DNA of 64,000 bases, taken from CANKJK01 sp040081715. GTDB taxonomy: Bacteria > Acidobacteriota > Vicinamibacteria > Vicinamibacterales > UBA2999. The stretch's first letter is position 1; every line of letters starts with the position of its first letter. Positions 53,402 through 62,895 of this stretch are shown here, one piece after another. The stretch spans positions 1 through 64,000 of the forward strand of contig JBEBFY010000001.1 in NCBI GenBank assembly GCA_040081715.1. The letters run 5' to 3'. The notes under the pieces are model-generated. The model had not been told where the DNA came from, did no database searches, and saw only the letters and a list, made by a program, of their open reading frames with translations. The translations under genes and the position numbers were made by a program.

Positions 53402-54448
53402 CTACCGGGCGCGCACGGCCCAGCGCAACTTGGCGGCGGAGGCCCGTCGATTCGAAAAGGTCTCTTCCTTCGCGGACCGGATGACCTCGTTGGCCACCTC
53501 GGCGTAGACGCCCGCCCGGTGGCCCGCCTGGAACGCCTTCTTCACGCGCCGGTCTTCACCCGAGTGGAAGGTCAGAATGGCAGCGCGGCCGCCAGGCGCC
53601 AGGCACTGGGGCAGCACCCGCAACAACTCGTCGAGCACCGAGAACTCGTCATTGACCGCGATGCGCAGGGCCTGGAACGTGCGGCGCACCGAGATCTTGA
53701 TGTCGGCCGGTGCCAGCCGTGGCAACGCGCTGGCGAGTCCCATCCGGACTGTCCGCTCAACGGCATGTGTCGTCTCGAGCGGCTGCGCCTTCAGCAGACC
53801 GGCAATGAGTCCGGCATGCGGCTCGTCGGCGTGCTCGGTGAGGAGCGCGGCGAGCGCCTCTTCCGTGATGCGTGCGAGCAACCGTGATGCCGGTTCGCCC
53901 CGCGACGGATTCATCCGCATGTCGAGGGGGCCCGGAGCCTTGTAGCTGAATCCGCGCGCGGGGTTGTCGATCTGCATCGACGACACGCCAAGGTCCGCAA
54001 GCACCAGGTCCGCTGCCGCGAGACCCTCCGCCGCCAGCGCCTGCATCAGGCCGGCGAAGTTAGTGTGCCGCGTGGTGAGTTCGTCGGGGCCGAAGCCGGC
54101 GGATCTCAGGCGTGCCTCCGTCCGTGACAGCTCCAGCGCATCGACATCCAGCCCGATGAGCCGCCCGTCGGGCCGAAGGTGCGCCAGGATGGCCTCCGCG
54201 TGTCCCCCACCCCCGAGCGTGCAGTCCACGGCGATGGCTCCGGGCACCGGCTGGAGACACCGGAGCACCTCCTCCACCATGATCGGCCGGTGCGACCCCG
54301 CCGGCGTCTTGCCCGCCGCCAGGACCTTCCGCACGTCCGTGGCGTAGCGCTCCGGGTTGAGCTCCTTGTACTTCTCGTCGAACTGCCGGGGATTCCTGCC
54401 CGGGTAGCGCGGGCGTCGTGTGTGCGCCGTTGGCGGCCCGCTGGTCAC
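53402..54448 (-). CDS. rsmH: 16S rRNA m4C1402 methyltransferase
   Basis: It methylates the exocyclic N4 of C1402 in the ribosomal P site. Blocks PIMVEEVLRCL, DCTLGGGGHAEAIL, LIGLDVDALELS, VLADLGVSSMQIDNPARGFSY and DMRMNPSRGEPA, then ILTFHSGEDRRVKKAF, are those of RsmH/MraW. The N-terminal extension ending DEKYKELNPERY marks the subgroup encoded outside the division cluster, and no mraZ, ftsL or ftsI lies nearby. GTG 54448 fits; longer frames are unlikely. A second rsmH may exist in the genome. Confidence 0.9.
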   Translation of the reverse strand: MTSGPPTAHTRRPRYPGRNPRQFDEKYKELNPERYATDVRKVLAAGKTPAGSHRPIMVEEVLRCLQPVPGAIAVDCTLGGGGHAEAILAHLRPDGRLIGLDVDALELSRTEARLRSAGFGPDELTTRHTNFAGLMQALAAEGLAAADLVLADLGVSSMQIDNPARGFSYKAPGPLDMRMNPSRGEPASRLLARITEEALAALLTEHADEPHAGLIAGLLKAQPLETTHAVERTVRMGLASALPRLAPADIKISVRRTFQALRIAVNDEFSVLDELLRVLPQCLAPGGRAAILTFHSGEDRRVKKAFQAGHRAGVYAEVANEVIRSAKEETFSNRRASAAKLRWAVRAR

Positions 54449-54552
54449 AGTCCTACTACCGTGCCACAGAGCCGGGACAGAATCCACAGCCAGCAGCCGC
54501 CCTGACCTGTGGCCTCGCGTTGCTCTGGAACGACCGCGTCCGGTTCTCCGTG

Positions 54553-54810
54553 ATGGGCGACTTCGCATCGAGCGACCTGAAGGTCACGGAGCGCTGGACG
54601 TGGACGGACTCGGACACGATCGCCTACACCGCCACGTTCGACGACCCGAAGGTCTTCTCGCGGCCGTGGACGGCGGGCACGACCATCAAGCGGATCACGG
54701 AGAAGGGCTTCGAGCTGATGGAGTATTCAGGCGTCGAGGGCGAGAAAGACGCGCACCTGATGGTGGATATCCCGGCGACGCTGAAGAAGGCGGAGCCGGC
54801 GAAGAAGTAA
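54553..54810 (+). pseudogene. 3' fragment of an exported-protein gene
   Basis: The 85-residue frame (DLKVTERWTWTDSDTIAYTATFDDPKVFSRPWTAG, GFELMEYSGVEGEKDAHLM) matches the end of long exported hypotheticals whose tails read D-T-x-x-Y...DDP...RPW. The roughly 150 or more upstream residues and signal peptide are missing, cut where the rsmH gene begins on the other strand. It is probably a remnant, although ATG 54553 could express a short protein. Confidence 0.6.
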
Positions 54811-54819
54811 GCCGGACGG

Positions 54820-55368
54820 CTACAGGCCGGCGACCACGGTTGCCGTGAGCGAGCCCAGGACAAACGCGACGCCCAAGCCAGCGAGCACACCGACCGCACA
54901 CACGAGCACGGCCCTCCCGGTCCCCTGGAAATCGAGCGCCTGACGCACCGCCACAACCATTGCGACCAGCATCCAGAGCCAGGCGACCCAGACGACAAAC
55001 CCGCCGACGGCTGGCGCACCCGCAAACACCAGGAGCAACCCGGGCGCCGCGCCGAACCCCAACGTCCGGAGCATCTCCGGCCAGGACACCCGGGTCTGCG
55101 GCTCCGGCAGAATGCGGCCACCCACCTGGACGACGACGCTCGCCCACACCAGCCACGAGACAAGGCCGGTCACCACCCTGATCACCGTGGCCGGGGCAAA
55201 GACGTGGCCCCAGTCACCCACACCGGCCGCAAGCGCCACAAGGACGACCACCGCGGCGGCCTGCCCCGTCGCCCCCGCGTCGGCTTCCACGTCCTCGTAC
55301 GTCGCCGCGTCGAGGATCGCCGCGCCCATCACACGGCGGAAGAATGTCTGGGGCTGGGTGTCACTCAT
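54820..55368 (-). CDS. YIP1-family membrane protein
   Basis: A short cytoplasmic start (SDTQPQTFFRRVMGAAILDAATYEDVEAD) leads into five membrane helices: AAAVVVLVALAAGVGDWGHV, VIRVVTGLVSWLVWASVVV, LGFGAAPGLLLVFAG, VVWVAWLWMLVAMVVAVRQAL and AVLVCAVGVLAGLGVAFVLG. The R-Q-A-L-D after helix four is a Yip1-like feature. Bacterial members have no settled role. ATG 55368 removes an unlikely long leader. Confidence 0.75.
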   Translation of the reverse strand: MSDTQPQTFFRRVMGAAILDAATYEDVEADAGATGQAAAVVVLVALAAGVGDWGHVFAPATVIRVVTGLVSWLVWASVVVQVGGRILPEPQTRVSWPEMLRTLGFGAAPGLLLVFAGAPAVGGFVVWVAWLWMLVAMVVAVRQALDFQGTGRAVLVCAVGVLAGLGVAFVLGSLTATVVAGL

Positions 55369-55462
55369 GACAAGAACGTACTCGCAACGACGGCCTCCCC
55401 GCACGTCAATAATCCCGGAGCCCGGACGACCTTCCCGGCTGCCTTCAGGACAGAATGCAGGG

Positions 55463-56704
55463 ATGGATCTGACGTCGGCCGCCGGTCTCGCCGTGGCGGC
55501 CCTGGGCGGCACGGCCGTCGGTGTCGAACGACAGTGGTCGGGCCACGCCACGGGCCCCCGTCCGCACTTCGGCGGCATCCGCACGTTCTCCCTGCTCGGC
55601 GGGATTGGCGGCCTGGCCGGCTGGCTCTCGACTGCCGGGTACCTGCCCCTCGGGATCGTGGTGCTCGCGGGAGCGACGGCCATCGTGGTGGCGGCCTACG
55701 TCGCGGCGAGCCGGGCCGACGTGGACGGCACGACGGAGGTCGCCGCCATCGTTGTGCTGGCGGCAGGCACGCTGGCCGGGGCAGGGCAACTGGCAGCGGG
55801 CAGCGCCATCAACGCGATCACGGCCCTGCTGCTGCTCGAGAAGACGCGCCTCCACGCCATGGTGACGCGCATCGACAATGAGGCGCTGCGCGCCAGCGCC
55901 CGGTTCGCGGTGCTGGCCTGCGTCATTCTTCCGCTGCTGCCGGCCGGGCCCTATGGGCCGTACGGCGCCATCCAGCCCCGAACCCTGTGGTCGCTCGTGC
56001 TGGTCTTCTCAGGCATCAGCTTCATCGGCTGGATCGCCAGGCGGGCCGTCGGGGCACGGCAGGGTGTCCTCGTCTCCGGGCTGATCGGCGGCATCATCTC
56101 GTCCACGTCAGTCAGCCTCACCTTCGCCCGTGAGAGCCGGGCGGACGACGCTCCACGCCTGGCCCTGGCAGCCGGGGTCATCGGCGCGTCCGGGATCATG
56201 GCCCTGCGGGTCGCGGTGGCCTGCGCCGTCCTGAATCCCGCACTGGCCGGGGCGATCCTCCGCTACGTGTGGGCTCCTGTGGCCATCGGCGCGCTGGCCG
56301 TGCTGCTCACCTGGCGCCTCAGCCCGTCCCCGTCACGCCATGGCGGCGTCACAGGGTCTCCGCTGCAGCTCTGGGCGGCCCTGCAGATGGCGGCGCTCTT
56401 TCAGGCGGTCCTCTTCGTCATTCACTTCGTGCGGGTCCTACTCGGACCCGACGCCCTCGTGGCCACATCCGCCATGGTGGGCATGACGGACCTGGACGCG
56501 CTGACCGCCTCGATCGCCCAGAGCGCGCCCTCCTCGGGCGACCTGTCGCTCTGGGCCAGGGCCCTGGCCGCCGGCATGATGGCCAACACGTCGCTCAAGT
56601 TGGCCGTGGGCCTCGTCGTCGGGCGCGGGGTCTTCCGCGGGGCTGTCGCGGCAGGCCTTGGCGCCATGGCGCTGACGCTCGGCCTCGCGCTGGCCTTGCG
56701 CTGA
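55463..56704 (+). CDS. MgtC/SapB plus DUF4010 membrane protein
   Basis: The first about 140 residues form an MgtC-like domain: GLAVAALGGTAVGVERQWSGHATG, GIRTFSLLGGIGGLAGWLS and LLLEKTRLHAM. The second part is DUF4010, with RTLWSLVLVFSGISFIGWIARR, GLIGGIISSTSVSLTFARES and a run of membrane helices. MgtC relatives influence Mg2+ homeostasis and phosphate uptake, but the fused family's transport substrate is unknown. ATG 55463 has AGGG upstream. Confidence 0.88.
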   Translation: MDLTSAAGLAVAALGGTAVGVERQWSGHATGPRPHFGGIRTFSLLGGIGGLAGWLSTAGYLPLGIVVLAGATAIVVAAYVAASRADVDGTTEVAAIVVLAAGTLAGAGQLAAGSAINAITALLLLEKTRLHAMVTRIDNEALRASARFAVLACVILPLLPAGPYGPYGAIQPRTLWSLVLVFSGISFIGWIARRAVGARQGVLVSGLIGGIISSTSVSLTFARESRADDAPRLALAAGVIGASGIMALRVAVACAVLNPALAGAILRYVWAPVAIGALAVLLTWRLSPSPSRHGGVTGSPLQLWAALQMAALFQAVLFVIHFVRVLLGPDALVATSAMVGMTDLDALTASIAQSAPSSGDLSLWARALAAGMMANTSLKLAVGLVVGRGVFRGAVAAGLGAMALTLGLALALR

Positions 56705-56780
56705 GCCGTCCCTCGCACGTAGGCTAGTTTCTCGTTACTGGTTTCCCACCCCGGATCCTCTTTCCTTCTTCACGGAACTC

Positions 56781-57884
56781 ATGCTTCGAGCTGGCATCGT
56801 CGGACTGCCCAATGTGGGCAAGTCCACTCTCTTCAACGCCGTCACCCGCACCCGCAAGGCTGAGGCAGCCAACTATCCCTTCTGCACCATTGACCCCAAC
56901 ATCGGCACCGTGACCGTGCCCGATGCGCGGCTCAACGTGCTGAAGGCGATCGCCAAGACGAGCGTCACCATCCCCGCGGCCATCGAGTTCGTGGATATCG
57001 CCGGCCTGGTCAAGGGCGCGAGCCAGGGCGAAGGCCTGGGCAACAAGTTCCTGACGCACGTGCGGGAGGTGGACGCGATCGTCCAGGTGGTCCGTTGCTT
57101 CGAAGACGCCGACATCCACCACGTCTCCGGCACGGTGGACCCGGTACGCGACATCGAGGTCATCAACACGGAGCTGATGCTCGCGGACCTCGACTCGGTT
57201 CAGCGGCGGCGCGAGCGGCTGGTCAAGGACATCAAACGCGGGGACAAAGCCGCAGCCGCGGAGGAGCCGGTCCTCGCCCGTATCGAGGCAGCCCTCGACG
57301 CCGGCCGGCCCGCCCTGAATGTGGAGCTGACGCCCGAGGAGCGCCTGCTGGTGCGCCCCCTCTTCCTGTTGACCGACAAGCCGACCATCTTCGCCTGCAA
57401 TGTGCGGGAATCGGATCTCGCCACCGCGGACGACAACCCCTACGTCCGGCAGGTCCGCGACTACGTGACGAGCCACCTGGCCTGCGAAGCGGTCGTCATC
57501 AGCGCCCAGATCGAGAGCGACCTCGTCGATCTGGCTCCCGATGAAGCGGCCGAGTTCCTGGCGGCGCTCGGGACCGACGAGAGCGGCGTCGGCCGGCTCA
57601 TCCGGGCCACCTACCACCTGCTCGGCCTGCAGACGTACTTCACCGCCGGGGAGAAGGAAGTGCGGGCGTGGACCATCCACACGGGAGACACCGCGCCGCA
57701 AGCGGCCGGCGTCATCCACTCGGATTTCGAGCGCGGCTTCATCAAGGCGGAGACGGTGGCCTACGACGCGCTCGTGGCCTGCGGGTCGATTGCGGTGGCC
57801 CGGGAGAAGGGGCTCTACCGCATGGAGGGCAAGGAGTACGTGGTGAAGGACGGCGACGTCATGCTGTTCAAATTCAACGTCTAG
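56781..57884 (+). CDS. ychF: Redox-regulated ATPase YchF (OLA1-like)
   Basis: This universal Obg-related ATPase associates with ribosomes and responds to oxidative stress. The G1 P-loop GLPNVGKST is at residues 8-16, and FCTIDPNIGTV and EFVDIAGLVKGASQGEGLG are G2/G3. The usual NKxD is replaced by NVRE in FACNVRESDL, the NxxE form that explains ATP preference. The TGS domain ends the protein (TYFTAGEKEVRAWTIHTG, IHSDFERGFIKAE). At 367 residues it is full length. Its stop overlaps the convergent TonB receptor by four bases. Confidence 0.96.
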   Translation: MLRAGIVGLPNVGKSTLFNAVTRTRKAEAANYPFCTIDPNIGTVTVPDARLNVLKAIAKTSVTIPAAIEFVDIAGLVKGASQGEGLGNKFLTHVREVDAIVQVVRCFEDADIHHVSGTVDPVRDIEVINTELMLADLDSVQRRRERLVKDIKRGDKAAAAEEPVLARIEAALDAGRPALNVELTPEERLLVRPLFLLTDKPTIFACNVRESDLATADDNPYVRQVRDYVTSHLACEAVVISAQIESDLVDLAPDEAAEFLAALGTDESGVGRLIRATYHLLGLQTYFTAGEKEVRAWTIHTGDTAPQAAGVIHSDFERGFIKAETVAYDALVACGSIAVAREKGLYRMEGKEYVVKDGDVMLFKFNV

Positions 57885-60067
57885 AACTTCACGTTGTAGA
57901 CCACCGAGGCGTTCCGCCCCATCTCGGGGGTAAGGTCCTTCAGATAGTTGAGGTGGTTCCGGTAGCGGGCGTTGGTGGCGTTGTCGACGCGGAACGTCAC
58001 CGTGTTGAACGCACGGTCCGAGCCAAACGAGTAGGACGCAAACGCCTTCAGCAGACTGTAGCCCTTGGTCGGTGTTTCGCCGACCCGCCTCCCGTTGGTC
58101 TCCACGGCATAGATCCGATCCTGGCGTGCGGTGACGGCTGCCTCCACACCTGCCTCAAGCATGTTGCGCTGCACACGCAGGCCGGCCCGGCCGCGCAGTG
58201 GCGGCGTCCGGGGCAGTGCCGTGCCGGTTCCGGTGAGGCTCCCCTGCACGTAGTCGAGGCCTCCCTCGATCCACAGGATCGGCCCCACCTTCATGTCCGC
58301 ATGGGACTCAATCCCGATGAGCCGTGCATCCGCCTGCGTGAAGACGGTTTCCGGCAGACCTTCCTCCACGTCGAACCCACCGGTGAACTGCCGGTAGATG
58401 AAGTTGTTGATCCGGTTCACGAACACTGTCACCTCGCCGGTGATCGCCGGAGCGCGCCAGCGGAGCGAGGCATCGAAACCCAGGGAGCGTTCCGACCGGA
58501 GTGAGGGGTCCCCGTTCTCGATCGCGTTGGTGCCGGGATGCGGCCCGCGGAAGTACAGCTCCTCAAGCGCGGGATTGCGTGCCGCGCTGGCCAGGCTGAA
58601 GGCCACCGTCGTCTGCTCGGTGGGCATCAGCAGCACCCCGAGCGAACCGGACGCGTTCGTAAAGTCCCGCGCAGGCTCTCCCGTCTTCGGCCTGAACGCG
58701 GCGTGCTCGAGCCGCCCGCCGAACTGCAACTGGGTGTGCGGGCTGGCGGCGACCTCCTCGTAGACGTAGGCCGCTCCGCCGTTCTGGCTCACGTCCGGCG
58801 AGAGGGCTTCCTCCCCGGCCACCGCGAACTGCCGCGTGACGACGCTGCCGCCCATCGACCCGGTCAGCCGCCCGATCCGTCGGTGGTGCGCCAGCACGTT
58901 CAGCTCGGTGGTGTTGTTGGTGAAGGCCGTGGCGATCGCATCGCCGTCGCGCTCGTCGTGACGGTAGCGGCGGATGCCGAACGAACCCTTGAACCCATCG
59001 AAGATGCCACGCGCAACCCGGGACTCGCCCCGCACGGTGACGCTGTGCCGGCGTGGATCGAGGTTGGTGACGCCCTCCTCCAGGAACGGAATGCCGTAGT
59101 GCGTGCGATCCCACGAATAGCTGGCGCCGACGTAGCCCTTCTCGGCCGTGTACCCGCCGCCCACCTCGGCCGATGCCGCACGGCTGAACGAATTGGCCAG
59201 CGTGCCATCCGGCGTCGTCAGGTCCTGCGACCGGCGACCGCTCCCGGCCAGGTGCAACGCCAGCCGTCCGTTGCCGATCGTGACATCACCAGCGGCGCCA
59301 CCGCCTGGTGCAGCCGACCCCGCATCGGCGGTGAATGACCCCGTCGGCCGGGTCACTGGTGCACGCGGCACATCGTTGGTCACGACATTGACCAGGCCAC
59401 CGATGGCGCTGGCGCCATAGAGCAGCGTGGCCGGGCCCCGGACGACTTCGATGCTGGCCGCTGTGGCCGGGTTCAGGTTGACGCCGTGATCGCCGGACTG
59501 GCTGGACAGGTCGCCCATCCGCATGCCGTCCTCGACGATCAGTACCCGGTCCCCATCGAGGCCGCGAATGACGGGCCGCGCGGGGCCGGATCCAAAGCTC
59601 CTGACGGCGATGCCCGGCTCGTTCTCAAGCGTCGCGCCGAGCGTGGCCTGCAACACCTTGGTCAGTTCCTGGCCGCCGAGAACGTTGGTGGCCTGGAAGG
59701 TTTCGAACTGGTTGCGGCCCTGCGGGCTGACAGAGGTGACCTCGCTGAAGTGCAGTTCCGGCGCCATGGGCACGTCCACCGTCTGGGTGCCCGCGGTCAC
59801 CGTCACCTCCTGGTGGAACGGCAGGAACTGATTCACGTGAACAGCCACGTGATACGCGCCCGGCGGCACCTGCACGGTGTATTTGCCGTCGCTGTCTGTC
59901 TTGACCTGCCGGCTGAGGTTGGTGGATTCCACGACCACGAGCAGACCAGGCATCGGCTCGTTGGTCAGCGCGTTGGTCACCAGGCCAGCCACGGTGCCCG
60001 AGGGCTGCGCCCACGTCGGCCGGGCCAGCATCAGCAGGGCAAGTACACACAGCACAGCTCGCCTCAT
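57881..60067 (-). CDS. TonB-dependent receptor with carboxypeptidase-like regulatory domain
   Basis: A signal peptide (VLCVLALLMLARPTWAQ) is followed by a carboxypeptidase-regulatory-like domain (VAGLVTNALTNEPMPGLLVVVEST). The plug has PGIAVRSFGSGPARPVIRGLDGDRVLIVEDG, VNLNPATAASIEVVRGPATLLYGASAIGG, and a 22-strand barrel ends in VVYNVKF with terminal Phe. The 'PATLLYGASAIGG' block recalls ZnuD-like metal receptors, so a metal or metallophore ligand is possible. It is divergent from the LytS/LytTR pair across a dyad-containing spacer. Confidence 0.9.
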   Translation of the reverse strand: MRRAVLCVLALLMLARPTWAQPSGTVAGLVTNALTNEPMPGLLVVVESTNLSRQVKTDSDGKYTVQVPPGAYHVAVHVNQFLPFHQEVTVTAGTQTVDVPMAPELHFSEVTSVSPQGRNQFETFQATNVLGGQELTKVLQATLGATLENEPGIAVRSFGSGPARPVIRGLDGDRVLIVEDGMRMGDLSSQSGDHGVNLNPATAASIEVVRGPATLLYGASAIGGLVNVVTNDVPRAPVTRPTGSFTADAGSAAPGGGAAGDVTIGNGRLALHLAGSGRRSQDLTTPDGTLANSFSRAASAEVGGGYTAEKGYVGASYSWDRTHYGIPFLEEGVTNLDPRRHSVTVRGESRVARGIFDGFKGSFGIRRYRHDERDGDAIATAFTNNTTELNVLAHHRRIGRLTGSMGGSVVTRQFAVAGEEALSPDVSQNGGAAYVYEEVAASPHTQLQFGGRLEHAAFRPKTGEPARDFTNASGSLGVLLMPTEQTTVAFSLASAARNPALEELYFRGPHPGTNAIENGDPSLRSERSLGFDASLRWRAPAITGEVTVFVNRINNFIYRQFTGGFDVEEGLPETVFTQADARLIGIESHADMKVGPILWIEGGLDYVQGSLTGTGTALPRTPPLRGRAGLRVQRNMLEAGVEAAVTARQDRIYAVETNGRRVGETPTKGYSLLKAFASYSFGSDRAFNTVTFRVDNATNARYRNHLNYLKDLTPEMGRNASVVYNVKF

Positions 60068-60153
60068 CAGTTCTCCTGGGGCTCACGGTAGACCACGGCG
60101 CGTCGAGGCGCCTACGGAAGTGGTGCGGCTGGGCATTTCAGACCCACGAGTGG

Positions 60154-60184
60154 CAGCCACGCGCCACCGGTGGCTGCGTGGCTG
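60154..60184. promoter_or_regulatory. Nested palindrome between receptor and sensor kinase genes
   Basis: CAGCCACGC (60154-60162) and GCGTGGCTG (60176-60184) are perfect 9-bp arms around the perfect palindrome GCCACCGGTGGC (60163-60174). It lies 8 bp upstream of a TACACT box (60193-60198), whose transcript would start almost at the sensor kinase ATG (60210). It may be a shared operator of the divergent genes. Confidence 0.4.
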
Positions 60185-60209
60185 TGGCGTCCTACACTAG
60201 GGTCCGGAC

Positions 60210-62060
60210 ATGGTTGGCACTGGCGCCCCCGCGCTGCTTCACATCGTCGGGTACCTGACCGGCGCATCGCTCTACGCGATGCTGCTGGTGATGGCCTTCG
60301 GATCGCGCGGACCCGGCCGCCGGCCCATTCTCGGAACCGCCGTCCTGGGCCTTGTCTGGAATCTGGGCGAACTGGCCATGCATGCCCTGCAGGGATCGGG
60401 GTTCGCCGTCGCCGCCGCGTGGACGGCCGCGGCTTCGTTTGGCGCCTTGAGCTTTCTTGCGGCCGTGGCCGTGCATGCAGCGGGACGTGGACCGGGCACA
60501 GAGCTGCCGGACTCATCCGCACCCATCGGGCGCATCACGGGCGGCGCGTACATCTGCGCCGCCGTTGCCGCCTCGATGCAGCTCTACGCGGCCGCCACCT
60601 CCCGTCCGTTGCCCTGGTCTCCCGCCCTGCTGGTGATGACCGCGGGACTGACGGTGCTGTCGGTGGCTCTGTTGGCCAGCGCCCGACGCCAGCCCAACGG
60701 CCGCAGGGTAGTGTGGATCGCCACGCTCGCACTGGTTGCGGTGTCCGCCCTGCACCTGGGCAACTGGCACGGGGAGTCTGAAGGGTGGGCCGCGGAGCTG
60801 GCTGGCCACCAGGCGTCCATTCCGCTCGCGCTCGCCATCCTGTACCAGGACTACCGCTTCGGATTCGTGGACCTGTTCCTCAAACGCGCCCTGTCCTTTC
60901 TGGCGGTTGTGGCCATCGCCTACGTGGGCTGGTCGCTCGTCCAGGAAACAGGCGACCTCGCGTCCTTCCCGGCGGCAGGCCTGCTGCTCGCGCTCTGGGT
61001 GGGCACGGCCCTGCTCTACCCATGGATGCGCCAGCGCATCGCGACGTTTGTCGATCGGGTGCTGCTCAGACGCGCCGACTACGCGACGCTCTCCGAGTCC
61101 CTGCCAGGCGTCCTGCAACGCTGCGAGTCGGAAGAGGACGTGCTGCGCCGCACCTGCGCGGTCATCTCGGACGCCATCGGTTCTGACCTTGTTACCTGGC
61201 AGAACAGTGAGAGCCCCGCTCCGGACGGGTCACGCGGCCTGACCATCGCTACCGCCGACGGCCCCAACTATGTCGTGTCGATCGCGCCGCTCTCGGGCGG
61301 CCGCCGCCTGCTGTCCGACGACCGCCTCGTGCTGGACCGCCTTGCGCTCCTGGCCGGACGGAGAATCGACGCGATCCGGCTGAGTGACGAGCGCCACGCC
61401 CATGCGTTGCGGGAGCACGAGATCCAGGCCCTCGCGAGTGAGTCCGAGCTGCGGGCCTTGCGGGCGCAGATCAACCCCCACTTCCTCTTCAACGCGCTGA
61501 CGACCATCGGATACCTGATCCGGCACTCGCCTGAACGGGCCGTGAGCACGTTGCTGCGGCTGACCACCCTGCTCCGTGCCGTGTTGAAGTCCGACGGCGA
61601 GTTCACCACGCTCGGACAGGAATGCCACCTCGTCGGGTGCTACCTGGAGATCGAACGCGAGCGCTTCGAGGAACGGCTGGATGTCCGGATGGAGGTGCCA
61701 TCCAGCCTGGCGGGCATCCCGATTCCCGCCCTGATGGTGCAGCCACTTGTGGAAAACGCCATCAAACACGGCGTCGCGCCAGCGCGAGAGGGCGGGCGCG
61801 TGGTTGTGTGCGCGCAGTTAACGCCTGACGGCTCCGGCCTCCGCGTGACCGTGAGCAATACCGGCGCTCCATTCGTGTCGCCACAGTCCCCGGGAGGCAT
61901 CGGCCTTCGGAACCTGCGCCACCGCCTCCAGTGCCATTACGGCGATGACGCAGTGTTCCGCATCGGACCCGTCGAGAGCGGCGAGACGGTCGCCGAGGTG
62001 ACCATCCCGCTTCGCGCGGAACGACCCGATCGGCTCCGGGTGATGGAGCACGCGTCATGA
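60210..62060 (+). CDS. LytS-type sensor histidine kinase
   Basis: Seven or so N-terminal membrane helices (residues 1-260) lead into a GAF-like segment (DYATLSESLPGVLQRCESEEDVLRR) and a HisKA_5-like dimerisation region, LRALRAQINPHFLFNALTTIGYLIRHSPE, with the phospho-accepting His. The ATPase has N-box PLVENAIKHGV and glycine box GGIGLRNLRHRL. It probably senses a membrane or ligand signal and phosphorylates the LytTR regulator, whose gene overlaps by ATGA. Length 616. Confidence 0.92.
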   Translation: MVGTGAPALLHIVGYLTGASLYAMLLVMAFGSRGPGRRPILGTAVLGLVWNLGELAMHALQGSGFAVAAAWTAAASFGALSFLAAVAVHAAGRGPGTELPDSSAPIGRITGGAYICAAVAASMQLYAAATSRPLPWSPALLVMTAGLTVLSVALLASARRQPNGRRVVWIATLALVAVSALHLGNWHGESEGWAAELAGHQASIPLALAILYQDYRFGFVDLFLKRALSFLAVVAIAYVGWSLVQETGDLASFPAAGLLLALWVGTALLYPWMRQRIATFVDRVLLRRADYATLSESLPGVLQRCESEEDVLRRTCAVISDAIGSDLVTWQNSESPAPDGSRGLTIATADGPNYVVSIAPLSGGRRLLSDDRLVLDRLALLAGRRIDAIRLSDERHAHALREHEIQALASESELRALRAQINPHFLFNALTTIGYLIRHSPERAVSTLLRLTTLLRAVLKSDGEFTTLGQECHLVGCYLEIERERFEERLDVRMEVPSSLAGIPIPALMVQPLVENAIKHGVAPAREGGRVVVCAQLTPDGSGLRVTVSNTGAPFVSPQSPGGIGLRNLRHRLQCHYGDDAVFRIGPVESGETVAEVTIPLRAERPDRLRVMEHAS

Positions 62061-62839
62061 CCGCTCCGCTGCGAGTACTCGTCGCGGACGATGAACGGCC
62101 CGCGCGGCGCTTCCTCACCGCGATCTTGAAGAGCTGCCAGGACGTGGAACTCGTCGGGGAAGCCGCCAACGGCGAGGAAGCCGTGTCGCTCATCACCGCC
62201 CTCAGGCCGCACCTCGCGCTGCTGGACCTCCAGATGCCCGAGGGGGGTGGGCTCGACGTGGTTCGACGGCTGCCGGCCGAGCACCTGCCGCTGGTGGCCT
62301 TCGTCACCGCCTTCGACGACCATGCCGTCGAAGCCTTTGAACTGAACGCGATCGACTACCTGCTGAAGCCGGTGCAGGAGGAACGCGTCCGGCACACGCT
62401 GAACCGCGCGCGCGAGCGCCTGGCCGCCCGGGAATCGCCGGCCACCCGATCGGCGGCTCTTCTGGAGGCGGGCGCAACGATCGACCGGCTGAGGACCCGC
62501 CAGTTTGCGGACCGGCTCCCGCTCCGGCATCGGGACTCCGTGGTGCTGGTACCGGTCCGGACTATTGCCTCGATCGTGGCCGAGGGAGAAATACTCCACA
62601 TCCGTACGGCGGCCAACGAGACGTACACGGTCACGCACCGGCTGCTGGCGCTCGAGGCGCGCCTCGATACGCGACGCTTCCTCAGACTGGGGCGTGGCAC
62701 CCTCGTCAACCTGGACCACGTCACGCGTATGAACCCCATGCCGGGTAGCACCTACACCGTGGTGCTCGCCAACGGCCAGGAGCTGCCAGTCAGCCGCATC
62801 CAGTCCCGTGTGCTGCGCGAGACGCTCCTGAAGCTGTAA
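62057..62839 (+). CDS. LytTR-family response regulator
   Basis: The receiver domain has VLVADDERPARRF (acidic pocket), LALLDLQMPEGGG (phospho-Asp), AFVTAFDDHAVEAFE (Thr) and DYLLKPV (Lys). A linker leads to a LytTR DNA-binding domain: IASIVAEGEILHIRTAANETYTV, HRLLALEARLDTRRFLRLGRGTLVNLDHV and LPVSRIQSRVLRETLL. ATG 62057 overlaps the kinase stop by four bases, so stoichiometry is probably set by coupling. The target may be the adjacent TonB receptor; that is inference. Confidence 0.92.
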   Translation: MTAPLRVLVADDERPARRFLTAILKSCQDVELVGEAANGEEAVSLITALRPHLALLDLQMPEGGGLDVVRRLPAEHLPLVAFVTAFDDHAVEAFELNAIDYLLKPVQEERVRHTLNRARERLAARESPATRSAALLEAGATIDRLRTRQFADRLPLRHRDSVVLVPVRTIASIVAEGEILHIRTAANETYTVTHRLLALEARLDTRRFLRLGRGTLVNLDHVTRMNPMPGSTYTVVLANGQELPVSRIQSRVLRETLLKL

Positions 62840-62848
62840 GCTCCGGCC

Positions 62849-62881
62849 TATCCTTCCACTAGTAGGATGCGTTATCCTTCC
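62849..62881 (+). promoter_or_regulatory. Repeated half-sites upstream of the MazEF-type operon
   Basis: TATCCTTCC occurs twice (62849-62857 and 62873-62881), and AGGAT (62864-62868) lies between, giving ATCCT-N9-AGGAT and AGGAT-N5-ATCCT dyads. They lie directly before the ribosome site (CTGGAGG), as expected for antitoxin autoregulation. Confidence 0.4.
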
Positions 62882-62895
62882 CTCTGGAGGACACG

